From contig NZ_BSPW01000018.1 of assembly GCF_030161235.1 (NCBI RefSeq), forward strand, positions 62,001 through 126,000: a stretch of DNA of 64,000 bases. Reading direction: 5' to 3'. Made by a program: the position numbers and the translations under genes. Of this stretch, positions 19,547 through 27,822 are shown in pieces. Each line of letters opens with the position of its first letter. The stretch's first letter is position 1. Origin of the DNA: Vibrio zhanjiangensis (GTDB lineage: Bacteria > Pseudomonadota > Gammaproteobacteria > Enterobacterales > Vibrionaceae). Below the pieces are notes generated by a model. The model did no database searches. It was given only the letters and a program-made list of their open reading frames with translations, and was not told the origin of the DNA.

Positions 19547-21097
19547 CTATAAATTGACAGGCTTGCTTTTAACTTCACTTTGGTCCATGTCATTAATGTG
19601 AGTAGCCTGTCCTTTCCCTGCGTTTTTGGAGTGATATAGCGCTTGGTCTGCATGCCTAAATAGTGAGTCTGCATCGTAGGGGTTTTTGGGGGTATGAGTA
19701 GAGATTCCGATACTAAAATTCATTAAGCCATCACTGACAGGGGAACGCTGAAATGACTCAATGAGTCGATTGGCGTAATTTGTGACGTCCTTTTCTGACA
19801 TACCAGGGGATACGATAACAAACTCGTCGCCACCCCAGCGACATACTGAATCATAGTTGCGTGTGTGCTCTTGCAGAAATCTGGCGACCTGACTTAATAC
19901 TTGGTCTCCGGCATCATGACCTTTTTCATCGTTGACCTGTTTAAAGTTGTCTAAGTCAATTAATATCAATGAAACAGGTGACTTTTGCCGATCAGCGCGA
20001 GTGATTTCATTGAATACAATTTTATCGATACTTCGCCTGTTATATAAACTGGTTAAATAATCTAGTTCAGCGGTTTCTTTAAGTTCGTTATGTTCTCTCA
20101 TGTCTCGTATAACACATATGGTGCGAGGTTTGTCATCGACGATGGTAGAAGAAATAGCAATTTGTACTTCAACATCAATCTGGCTTTTGGTTTTACCTTG
20201 AATGCGCTGTTTTCGGTCGGTCATAACCCGTGATTGTTGCTGACTTTGAAATTGATGTCTTAGCTGAATATGTTTGTCTTTTATGTTGGGGTCAATTAGG
20301 TCTTCGACCTTTAACCGCTTTAGCTCCTTATTTGTATATTCAAAAATCTCACTGACCATTTTGTTTGCACCTAATATATTACCCTCATTATCAATATATA
20401 AAATACCATCAGGTGATAAGTTAAATATTTCCCCCAATTCTTCTGCGTATACGTTGGTTTTTCGTACCACACGTAATATGAACCAAGTGCTAAAGAACAC
20501 GATAGGAACGAGAAAAATATTAAAGATCCACATAGAAGCTGTCAGTTTGCTGACTTGGTCTTCGGTTACGTCTAATATTCGATTGACTTCGGGTAAAACT
20601 TTGTGATGTGTTCTCAAAATGGCGTTTAGAGCAGGAATATCATCTACCTTAACCAGTTTATCCAGTTCAGCCGTGGACAAACGGGTTCCTTTTTCTTTTG
20701 CCATCAATAGCTTTTCATAATATTCATCTGCCGTTGACTCCACAATCGAGATATCTTTCAAAAATGCCACATCGCTAACTAAAAAGTACAGTTTTTGTAT
20801 ATGTTGCTTCACATTCCGATAGCTTTGTTTTGCCTCTTGGAAGTACTGATCATCTCGGCGAATGACGTAGTTTTTGAAATGATGAATAAAGCCTAGGTAC
20901 CCCATGTCGGTTTGTAACATGGCAAGCGTTTGACTAATTTGAATTTGGTTTACGTAGTTTTCGCTGAGTTGCTGCTTGAGCACAGATAAGGTATGTGTTT
21001 TAAATAAAACGTATCCCCCCAGCAATAAGTTGGCAATGATAACCGTGAGTACAATATATGTATACGATTTATGTAGGTCTTGGACATTGTTGTACAT
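19547..21097 (-). CDS. Membrane diguanylate cyclase (PAS-GGDEF)
   Basis: This 516-residue sensor has a membrane segment near residues 10-30 and another near 185-205 that bracket a periplasmic helical sensing region. A PAS domain (LSPDGILYIDNEGNILGANK) and a GGDEF domain follow. The active-site GGDEF is intact near residue 422. RNYD sits five residues before it, giving the RxxD inhibitory site, so an active, feedback-controlled enzyme making cyclic di-GMP from two GTP is inferred. The chosen ATG at 21097 follows a strong TTGGAGGT; the in-frame TTG four codons earlier lies inside that ribosome binding site. The signal sensed is unknown. Confidence 0.93.
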   Translation of the reverse strand: MYNNVQDLHKSYTYIVLTVIIANLLLGGYVLFKTHTLSVLKQQLSENYVNQIQISQTLAMLQTDMGYLGFIHHFKNYVIRRDDQYFQEAKQSYRNVKQHIQKLYFLVSDVAFLKDISIVESTADEYYEKLLMAKEKGTRLSTAELDKLVKVDDIPALNAILRTHHKVLPEVNRILDVTEDQVSKLTASMWIFNIFLVPIVFFSTWFILRVVRKTNVYAEELGEIFNLSPDGILYIDNEGNILGANKMVSEIFEYTNKELKRLKVEDLIDPNIKDKHIQLRHQFQSQQQSRVMTDRKQRIQGKTKSQIDVEVQIAISSTIVDDKPRTICVIRDMREHNELKETAELDYLTSLYNRRSIDKIVFNEITRADRQKSPVSLILIDLDNFKQVNDEKGHDAGDQVLSQVARFLQEHTRNYDSVCRWGGDEFVIVSPGMSEKDVTNYANRLIESFQRSPVSDGLMNFSIGISTHTPKNPYDADSLFRHADQALYHSKNAGKGQATHINDMDQSEVKSKPVNL

Positions 21098-21251
21098 GTC
21101 AACCTCCAAATGGTATCTGTATATGAGAGTAGTTTAATATTTGTGGGTTGGTGAAAATTTTTCTCACCAAAAAGAAGAAAATGGTTGATATTGCCTGTTT
21201 ATAATTACAGTATATTTCAATGTATTTTTTTGTATCGAAATATAAAACTGT

Positions 21252-21662
21252 ATGACCCTGAATTATGTAGAAAATTTTCTATCACCGAGTGAATTTTGTC
21301 ATTTGCGTGTGAAAGCAGGGCTTTCGGCTAAATCACTGCAGGCTGCCACGATTGCACTGCCAAATAGCTTGTATGCCATCGCTATTCATGATGATCAGAC
21401 ACTGGTTGCCATGGGCCGAGTTGTGGGGGATGGAGCCTGTAACTTTGAGGTAGTAGATGTTGCGGTGGACCCAGATTATCAAGGCCAAGGATTGGGGAAA
21501 CAAGTGATGCAATACATTGATACTTATCTCGCATCGGTCGCTTTAGAAGGTTCCTATGTTTCGATGATAGCCGATGAGCCCAAGTTTTATGAAAAGCTGG
21601 GATACAAATTGGTTTCTCCAGCTAGCCAAGGAATGACAAAGAAATTTGAGCCAACTGAGTAA
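21252..21662 (+). CDS. GNAT family N-acetyltransferase
   Basis: This is a 136-residue GNAT protein. The acetyl-CoA binding motif A is VDPDYQGQGLGKQVM near residue 77, and the C-terminal FYEKLGYKLV near 116 is the usual closing motif. The substrate is unknown; the size and sequence resemble small stand-alone acetyltransferases of amines or amino groups. It begins about 150 bases after the divergent diguanylate cyclase start and is followed after three bases by the RidA-family gene, so the two are almost certainly cotranscribed. Confidence 0.88.
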   Translation: MTLNYVENFLSPSEFCHLRVKAGLSAKSLQAATIALPNSLYAIAIHDDQTLVAMGRVVGDGACNFEVVDVAVDPDYQGQGLGKQVMQYIDTYLASVALEGSYVSMIADEPKFYEKLGYKLVSPASQGMTKKFEPTE

Positions 21663-21665
21663 TGT

Positions 21666-22058
21666 ATGATTCAAAAATGTAGCTATGACTTTTTGCCGGT
21701 GATCGCAGGTCCTTACGTGCATGCGACAAAGCATAATCAAACTCTGTATATTTCCGGACTAACAGCATTTGGTACAGATGTTCAGTGCGGTGAACTGAGT
21801 AAGCAAACTGAGGAAGTGCTGTCTCAATTATTGAAAATACTCGATTATGAAGCGTGTTCGGTATCTGACTTGATCAAGGTGACGATATTTGTCACAGACA
21901 TAACCCAGCTTTCGTCAATTCGTCAGCAGTTGTTTGATGTCTATCAAAATCACCTACCTGCTTGCTCTTTAGTTGAGGTATCGGCATTGATTCACTCTGA
22001 CTTAAAAATAGAAATTGAGGCTATTGCAGCGCTCAATAGTAATGGTGGGCATCAATAA
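21666..22058 (+). CDS. RidA/YjgF-family protein lacking the catalytic arginine
   Basis: This is a 130-residue member of the RidA (YjgF/YER057c/UK114) family, with ISGLTAFG near residue 29 and the typical C-terminal VEVSALIHSDLKIEIEAIA. Classical RidA enzymes hydrolyse reactive 2-aminoacrylate imines using the arginine in PARSxVEV. Here the segment reads PACSLVEV, with cysteine in that place, so imine deaminase activity is not expected. Family members of this kind have other or unknown roles. The gene starts three bases after the GNAT gene stop, suggesting a shared pathway. Confidence 0.88.
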   Translation: MIQKCSYDFLPVIAGPYVHATKHNQTLYISGLTAFGTDVQCGELSKQTEEVLSQLLKILDYEACSVSDLIKVTIFVTDITQLSSIRQQLFDVYQNHLPACSLVEVSALIHSDLKIEIEAIAALNSNGGHQ

Positions 22059-22111
22059 AAAACCTATGTTTTAACACTGATTTCACACTTAATATCACAG
22101 GATGTAAATTG

Positions 22112-23032
22112 ATGGTAAAAAGGATCATTCTTGTGCATGGCCGTGCACAAAAACCATCCAAAGAGGACTTAGAACAGCTCTGGTATGAAGCAATAAATCA
22201 CGGCCTCTTTAGAGATTTTGGTCAACAGGCTATTGAGCAGTTTCGATCAGTCAAAAAGGATTTTATTTACTACGGTGACCTATCCAATGAGTTTTTGCGC
22301 AAGCCGACTGAAAATGCGGCGCTGCGCTTCCTATCATTAGAGAACTTAAAAAACTACACCAAAGAGCAGTTTAATCAAGAGTCCTATCAAGCATTGACCC
22401 AAGCCGGCTTTCTCAAAGAAGCACTGGCAGACATCTTTTCGGCGCCGCTTGGCAAACTCGGTATTGCCACACCTTTGATTAAACTGGTTGCTCCCGACAT
22501 GGCTCACTACTGGAATAGTGATTCCTACTATGGGAGTGATGTGAGAAGTCGGTTAACTCCAATTTTAAGACAGGCGCTGGATAGCGGAGATGACATTATG
22601 CTGGTGGGACATAGCTTAGGTTCTATGATCTGCTTCGATGATCTATGGAAGCTTTCGCACTATGGCGAATATCGACGAACGTATGGCTCTAGGAAAAAAG
22701 TCGATCTTTTTGTCACATTGGGCTCACCTTTGGCAGATGAAAATATTAAGAAACATCTTAAGGGGAGTCAAAATCAAGGGTTTAAGAAATACCCCACCAA
22801 TATAAGAAGATGGTGCAATCTGGCGGCAGAGGATGACTTTATTTCACACGATACCCAGGTCAGTAATGATTACATTGAGATGTCTAGATTGGGCTTGCTT
22901 GAACAACCAATTGAAGACGTCCATATCTATAACCTTACGGTGAGTGAAGGGCGCTCAAATCCTCATGCCTCTATTGGGTATTTGATCCATCCAGAGTTTA
23001 CTCGCTTAATTTTTCAGTGGCTAAATCACTAG
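22112..23032 (+). CDS. Alpha/beta hydrolase (lipase-like)
   Basis: This 306-residue protein starts with IILVHGRAQ, the strand and oxyanion region of alpha/beta hydrolases. It has the nucleophile elbow LVGHSLGS near residue 168 and TLGSPLAD near 209, as in lipase-like family members. The histidine near the C terminus (SNPHASIGY) is a candidate third catalytic residue. There is no signal peptide, so a cytoplasmic esterase or thioesterase is likely, with substrate unknown. The ATG at 22112 is preferred over the adjoining TTG. It lies 53 bases after the RidA-like gene and may be the last gene of that short operon. Confidence 0.8.
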   Translation: MVKRIILVHGRAQKPSKEDLEQLWYEAINHGLFRDFGQQAIEQFRSVKKDFIYYGDLSNEFLRKPTENAALRFLSLENLKNYTKEQFNQESYQALTQAGFLKEALADIFSAPLGKLGIATPLIKLVAPDMAHYWNSDSYYGSDVRSRLTPILRQALDSGDDIMLVGHSLGSMICFDDLWKLSHYGEYRRTYGSRKKVDLFVTLGSPLADENIKKHLKGSQNQGFKKYPTNIRRWCNLAAEDDFISHDTQVSNDYIEMSRLGLLEQPIEDVHIYNLTVSEGRSNPHASIGYLIHPEFTRLIFQWLNH

Positions 23033-23218
23033 TTTCGCAGGCCAAATCAATCGCTTTGTTGGCGAAGTGGCAGAGAATAAGCAATAAAATTGAGATGCAT
23101 GTACAAATTTCTGGTTTTTAGGCGGTCGTATTACTGGTATCGATAAATTATCTATTTGTCATCCAGCGGTTATCACGTAGATTGTGTTGCAAATTTGTTA
23201 AGCCAAAAAGGATGCAAA

Positions 23219-24448
23219 GTGATTTTACCGATTAACAAGTACCTCTATATCTCATTTCTTGTCACTGCTAATGCCTTGGCGAATGTTGACACTTCCCCAT
23301 CAAATGTTGGAGTGAGTGATGTTTCTTTTCAACAATTCAAGGGAGCTTGCCCACTGTACAATGTGACTCTTGAGCTCAGCACTGATGATTATGGCGCTGA
23401 GACAAGTTGGACGATAAAAAATAGCCAAAATCAGCAGCTGTATACTGGCTCAGGCTATGGTAACAATCAGATCGAACATAAGACGATGTGTTTAGAATCC
23501 GGTAATTATGTGCTTGAGATACGTGATTCTGAAGGCGATGGGATGTGTTGCGGTTATGGTGAAGGCTCCTATAGTCTCAGCCTTGATGGGCAGGTGTTAG
23601 CTTCGGGAGGCGTATTTCGTTATTCTATTGAGCATGGCTTTGTGTTAGGTGCTGGCAAAGACAAGGGGGAAGACTACTACCAATCGGCGCGGGGCAAGTC
23701 AGGTTTTGTTCTGAAAACGGCTTTACATAACATCATCAAACAGCATCAACCGCAGGGTTATTCGGCGGTATGGAATTTGGTCGGCTCAATAGACGTTGAT
23801 CGCTATTACGAAAAGGATGGCAGCCTCCTCGATATCTACTCGGAAAACGCATCCGGTGTCGATTCGATAAACTATACCGCTAAGGTCGATCAATGTGGCC
23901 AATATCGTCGCGAGGGAGATTGCTACAACCGCGAGCACTCATTTCCTAAAAGCTGGTTTGGTGGAAAAATCGAGCCGATGAACTCAGATGGTCATCATCT
24001 ATTTGCATCAGATGGTTATGTGAATGCAAAGCGAGGGAATTGGCCATTTGGTGAAGTTGGTGTCTCTGAATACCAATCATCAAACGGCTCTAAACTGGGT
24101 TACGCAGCAAACTATTTGAATTACTCCGGTATCGTATTTGAACCTGTGGACGAATTTAAAGGTGATTTAGCCCGAGTGTATTTCTATATGGCGACGCGAT
24201 ACGAAGATGAGATTGCAAGTTGGGAAGGCAATACCAGTAATTCTGATGCTGTGTTAAATGGCACTCGTGACTCTGTGTTTGAGCCTTGGGTTCTTGAAAT
24301 GCTCAAGCGTTGGCATGCCGATGACCCGGTAGACCGAAAAGAGCGAGACCGAAATGAGGCGGTGTATCAATTTCAGAACAATCGCAACCCATTTGTCGAT
24401 CACCCTGAGTTTGTTGCAATGATTTGGGGTGAATCAAAGACTAAATAG
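23219..24448 (+). CDS. Secreted endonuclease I family nuclease with extra N-terminal domain
   Basis: This is a 409-residue exported nuclease. The GTG at 23219 is chosen because AAAGGA precedes it and it yields a good signal peptide (ILPINKYLYISFLVTANALA). Residues of about 45-140 form a domain with paired cysteines and SEGDGMCCGYGEGSYSLSLDG, a module seen in secreted bacterial enzymes. The C-terminal half is the endonuclease I (EndA/Vvn) domain, with REHSFPKSW near residue 238 and DGHHLFASDGYVNAKRGNWPFG just after it, holding the catalytic His and metal-binding residues. Known relatives degrade DNA and RNA outside the cell or in the periplasm. It is longer than plain endonuclease I (about 230 residues). 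Confidence 0.92.
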   Translation: MILPINKYLYISFLVTANALANVDTSPSNVGVSDVSFQQFKGACPLYNVTLELSTDDYGAETSWTIKNSQNQQLYTGSGYGNNQIEHKTMCLESGNYVLEIRDSEGDGMCCGYGEGSYSLSLDGQVLASGGVFRYSIEHGFVLGAGKDKGEDYYQSARGKSGFVLKTALHNIIKQHQPQGYSAVWNLVGSIDVDRYYEKDGSLLDIYSENASGVDSINYTAKVDQCGQYRREGDCYNREHSFPKSWFGGKIEPMNSDGHHLFASDGYVNAKRGNWPFGEVGVSEYQSSNGSKLGYAANYLNYSGIVFEPVDEFKGDLARVYFYMATRYEDEIASWEGNTSNSDAVLNGTRDSVFEPWVLEMLKRWHADDPVDRKERDRNEAVYQFQNNRNPFVDHPEFVAMIWGESKTK

Positions 24449-24471
24449 AGGCCCATATCCAGACAGGGCCT
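24449..24471 (+). terminator. Terminator of the endonuclease I gene
   Basis: AGGCCC (24449-24454) and GGGCCT (24466-24471) form a stem followed by TT. It starts right at the stop codon of the nuclease gene and lies between convergent genes. Confidence 0.6.
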
Positions 24472-24495
24472 TTGGTCGAAAGGTGAGTATTGTCT

Positions 24496-25248
24496 TTATT
24501 GTTTATACTCACCTTTTATTGAAGCTTCACGATAAGCCTTAAGTTTGCCCTCAGATTTGAGCTTTGCTAACCCGCGATTAAATGCATCAACCAGCTCTTT
24601 TGAGCGTGGGGATTGTTTGGATATGATGACGAAGTAGTCTCGGGCCGACAGTGACTTCTCATTGGGCTCTATTTTGTCAGTCAGTTTAAGGCTAGTGATG
24701 GTCTCCATCCCAACGTCCATATCTTCTAACACAATGTCCAAACGTCCGGCACTTAATTTTTTGTAGTTATTTTCCGCGCTTGCAATACGTTGAATTTCTA
24801 ATTGACCGGCCTTTTCCATGTCTTCGATACCATAAGCGTAACCTGTTACCCCACCAATTTTGTATTTTTTCAGATCATCTTTTGTGCTCCAGCTTACAGG
24901 GTTACTTTTTTGCTGGAATAGGCCAGTGCTAAGCGTAATCACAGGATCGGAGTAAATAAAAAATTGCTCCCTATCTGGGTTTTTGCTCCAAATAAGTGAG
25001 CCATCATAATTGCCTAGCTTGGCTTCTTCAAAGCCTCGTTTCCAAGGCATATACGTAAATTCGACTTGGTACCTTTCAGCTTCGAACGCTTCTTTGACTA
25101 GTTGAGTCATAAAGCCGCCGTTTTTTAGAGACTTGGATTGATAGGGTGCCCACTCTCCATTAGCCAGTTTAACAGTATTGGCTAGAGCGATATTTGCTGT
25201 AAGCAGAGGCAGCAATAGGCACAAAAAGTAACGTATCATACTATTCAT
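24496..25248 (-). CDS. Periplasmic solute-binding protein, SBP_bac_3 family (orphan)
   Basis: This is a 250-residue exported protein with signal peptide MNSMIRYFLCLLLPLLTANI ending near ALA. The mature part has the family-3 solute-binding fold: NGEWAPYQ, then GGFMTQLVKEAFEA, then YMPWKRGFEEAKLGNYDGSL. Known members bind amino acids or small amines for ABC uptake or act as sensor inputs. No permease or ATPase gene is beside it, so its partner is elsewhere or it has another role. AAGG precedes the ATG at good spacing. The protein at 61783-62580 shares the PWKRG motif and is a distant paralogue. Confidence 0.85.
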   Translation of the reverse strand: MNSMIRYFLCLLLPLLTANIALANTVKLANGEWAPYQSKSLKNGGFMTQLVKEAFEAERYQVEFTYMPWKRGFEEAKLGNYDGSLIWSKNPDREQFFIYSDPVITLSTGLFQQKSNPVSWSTKDDLKKYKIGGVTGYAYGIEDMEKAGQLEIQRIASAENNYKKLSAGRLDIVLEDMDVGMETITSLKLTDKIEPNEKSLSARDYFVIISKQSPRSKELVDAFNRGLAKLKSEGKLKAYREASIKGEYKQ

Positions 25249-25314
25249 TTTCTTACCTTAAAGTGGTCAATTCAGTAATAGAAAGGATAGTCTAGATACA
25301 AACTTAAGCACTTA

Positions 25315-25340
25315 TTTCACTGTATTTTGCAGCAGTGAAA
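25315..25340. repeat. Inverted repeat between GNAT and solute-binding protein genes
   Basis: TTTCACTG (25315-25322) and CAGTGAAA (25333-25340) are perfect inverted copies with a ten-base spacer. It lies just after the GNAT gene stop on the minus strand and before the solute-binding protein gene. It may be a weak terminator or an operator for that gene. Confidence 0.4.
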
Positions 25341-25369
25341 AGTACTGCAAGGATATGAATGCTCTAGCT

Positions 25370-25891
25370 TTAAGTTATGGTTAAAGAATACTCATCTATC
25401 TCTGAATTCTCGGTATTGATTGGATCAAAGCCAAGCTTAAGTAAAATGGCTTTGCTTTTGTCATTCCAGCCATGAACACCAGCCCAAATGTTTCCTTTGT
25501 AACCACTTTTGCTTACCTGTTTGAGTATTTCTCGGCACATGCTAGTGGCATGACCTTGTCCTCTACGATCTGGCATCACCCAATACGCTAGGGCAAAGTT
25601 GTCACTTCTTGGAAGTAGTGTGACTTGGCCGATAAGTGATAAATCATTCTCACTTAGGCATGTCCAGACGAAACATGCATTTGTTTGCCAATCGAGAGAT
25701 CGTTCGAGACACCATTTCTTGGCTTCACCCAGCGTTTTAAGTTTTGAAAGTGGTAGGTCAGTATGGAATGCCCGCACACTGATTGCATCAAATAAGGATG
25801 CAGCATCAACAACGGACACTGGCCTAAAAATCATGCCAGAAGCGCTAAATAGACGCTGTCGATAAATAAGCTCTAGTACTTCATACATCAT
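25370..25891 (-). CDS. GNAT family N-acetyltransferase (RimJ/RimL-like)
   Basis: This is a protein of up to 173 residues of the RimJ/RimL-type GNAT branch. The acetyl-CoA motif MPDRRGQGHATSMCREIL is near residue 108, and a C-terminal NDKSKAILLKLGF segment matches the family. It probably acetylates a protein N terminus or a small amine; the substrate is unknown. The start is uncertain: the ATG at 25891 has only a weak AGG upstream, while an internal ATG at 25834 begins the usual MIFRPVSVVDA family start. It is divergent from the betaine operon. Confidence 0.82.
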   Translation of the reverse strand: MMYEVLELIYRQRLFSASGMIFRPVSVVDAASLFDAISVRAFHTDLPLSKLKTLGEAKKWCLERSLDWQTNACFVWTCLSENDLSLIGQVTLLPRSDNFALAYWVMPDRRGQGHATSMCREILKQVSKSGYKGNIWAGVHGWNDKSKAILLKLGFDPINTENSEIDEYSLTIT

Positions 25892-26337
25892 TTAGAAATA
25901 AACCTATCATTAGTGTTCTAATTATTGATTTTATTCTTTTTAGCAAAACAATACTCAGTAAGTTTACTTGGCAAACCGCCCACATTATTGCTGATAACTC
26001 TGTAAACATCAATGGTTAGTGATATCTTACAATGAAAAGCGCATTTTTTGACATGAGTTTGTTGTTAATCTGTAGATCATTTTAATGGTGCTAGGTAGCA
26101 GTTTTGTGAAAATTGATTTGAACTCTAATCAATTATGCGGCATTTTATTTTTACGTAAATCGTCAATGTAAAAGCGAATTAGCGGAGTATGGTATTGCGG
26201 TCCTAATCGATAAAAAGCCGCTTCGAAGAAGATGAGTTCACGCTAGTCTTGATGCCATAAGGTAGGTTTCAACATCCGTTAATCTAGGCAGTTGTTCGCA
26301 CATTGACTATGTAAAACAAAAAGATACTAAGTACAAC
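25892..26337. other. Intergenic region upstream of the betaine operon
   Basis: This 446-base AT-rich stretch lies between the divergent GNAT gene and betB. It contains the inverted repeat at 26111-26134 and must hold the promoters of both genes. No betI reading frame was found in any frame; only frames under 40 codons occur. Confidence 0.8.
26111..26134. promoter_or_regulatory. Possible BetI operator
   Basis: AATTGATT (26111-26118) and AATCAATT (26127-26134) are perfect inverted copies with an 8-base spacer, about 200 bases before betB. The left half resembles the ATTGATTGGAC half-site known for E. coli BetI, as recalled from the literature. Regulation by choline through a BetI encoded elsewhere is inferred. 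Confidence 0.5.
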
Positions 26338-27798
26338 ATGAAAATAAAATCTCAATATATTGGTGGGTGTGCATGTCACGCCACGTCAGGTGAAACCTTT
26401 ACTACTTACAATCCAGCTAATGGTGAGCCGCTAGCTGAGATAGGCCAAACTAGTGTTGACGATTTAGACTTGGCAATAACGTCGGCCAAAAAGGGATTTC
26501 AAATTTGGTCGGCAATGACGCCTGTCGAGCGAAGCCGAGTTCTGTTAAAGGCGGTTGAAATTCTTCGTCAGCGTAATGATCAACTTGCAGCATTGGAAGT
26601 GGCTGATACTGGAAAGCCTTTGCAAGAGGCCATCGAGGTCGACATTGCGACAGGTGCCGATGTTATTGAATATTACGCGGGAGTTGCGCTCGCGATGCAA
26701 GGTGAACAGCAGCCGTTGAGTGAAAGCCAATTTTTCTATACTAGGCGTGAGCCATTAGGGGTATGCGCAGGTATCGGAGCTTGGAATTATCCAATTCAGA
26801 TTGCTATGTGGAAATCTGCACCTGCGCTCGCGGCTGGCAATGCCATGATCTTTAAACCGTCTGAAGAAACCCCTCTGTCGGTGTTAAAGCTGGCAGAAAT
26901 TTATACCGAGGCCGGCTTACCCGATGGGGTATTTAACGTAGTGCAAGGGGATCATAGAGTTGGACAAATGTTAACCGCACATCCTGATATTGCGAAAGTG
27001 TCCTTTACCGGCGAATCGGGAACAGGTAAGGCTGTGATGGCTGATAGCGCTGCAACGCTCAAACACGTGACTATGGAGCTGGGTGGCAAATCGCCTATGG
27101 TGGTATTTGAGGATGCGAATTTAGACGATGCGGTGTCTGCTGCCATGGTGGCCAACTTTTATACCCAAGGTGAAGTGTGTACTCACGGAACAAGAGTCTA
27201 TGTGCATGAATCGCAGTATGAAGCTTTTTTGAGCCAGTTAAAACAAAGAACGGAAAAGCTTGTCGTCGGCGACCCTATGGATAGGGATACTCAAATTGGC
27301 TCACTGATTTCTCGTCAGCATCTCGATAAAGTTTTAGAAGCCATTGAAGTTGCTAAACGAAGCGGTGCCAAGCTTCTTACTGGCGGCTACCAAATCTCAG
27401 ATAATGGCTTAGCGAAAGGTAATTTTGTTGCTCCGACAGTCTTTTTTGATTGTTCAGATGATATGCCACATGTCAAAAATGAAATCTTTGGTCCTGTTAT
27501 GTCAGTGCTTAAGTTTTCAGGCGAGCAGGAGGTTATTGCACGAGCGAATGACACAGATTATGGCCTAGCTGCAGGGGTATTTACTCAAGACTTGGCCAAA
27601 GCCCATAGAGTCATCCATCAGCTTGAAGCTGGGATCTGTTGGGTGAATACGTGGGGCAACTCGCCTGCTCAAATGCCTGTTGGCGGATACAAACATTCAG
27701 GTCTTGGCCGAGAAAATGGTCCGGAAACATTGCGCCACTACACCCAGACCAAAAGTATCTTGGTTGAGCTCGGCCGATACGAAAGTCCTTATTCTTAG
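26338..27798 (+). CDS. betB: Betaine aldehyde dehydrogenase
   Basis: This is a 486-residue aldehyde dehydrogenase, the usual length for BetB. The catalytic cysteine lies at residue 281 in [10 protein letters not shown], and the general-base glutamate lies in MELGGKSP near 248. The NAD-binding [10 protein letters not shown] segment and the C-terminal [12 protein letters not shown] are present. It oxidises betaine aldehyde to glycine betaine with NAD(P)+, the second step of osmoprotectant synthesis from choline. It opens a five-gene operon: betA starts 24 bases later and a choline ABC importer follows. The N-terminal [10 protein letters not shown] is slightly unusual in carrying two nearby cysteines. 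Confidence 0.96.
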   Translation: MKIKSQYIGGCACHATSGETFTTYNPANGEPLAEIGQTSVDDLDLAITSAKKGFQIWSAMTPVERSRVLLKAVEILRQRNDQLAALEVADTGKPLQEAIEVDIATGADVIEYYAGVALAMQGEQQPLSESQFFYTRREPLGVCAGIGAWNYPIQIAMWKSAPALAAGNAMIFKPSEETPLSVLKLAEIYTEAGLPDGVFNVVQGDHRVGQMLTAHPDIAKVSFTGESGTGKAVMADSAATLKHVTMELGGKSPMVVFEDANLDDAVSAAMVANFYTQGEVCTHGTRVYVHESQYEAFLSQLKQRTEKLVVGDPMDRDTQIGSLISRQHLDKVLEAIEVAKRSGAKLLTGGYQISDNGLAKGNFVAPTVFFDCSDDMPHVKNEIFGPVMSVLKFSGEQEVIARANDTDYGLAAGVFTQDLAKAHRVIHQLEAGICWVNTWGNSPAQMPVGGYKHSGLGRENGPETLRHYTQTKSILVELGRYESPYS

Positions 27799-27822
27799 GT
27801 TTGTGCTATCTGAGAGGTAAAA

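Noticed and set aside
19450..19674. Open frame overlapping the end of the diguanylate cyclase gene
   Set aside because: It lies in another frame of a clear GGDEF domain gene and shows no family features.
26141..26230. Short open frame before betB reading protein-like residues (ELAEYGIAVLIDKKPLRRR)
   Set aside because: Fewer than 40 codons, no start codon or ribosome binding site, stops immediately upstream, and no resemblance to BetI.
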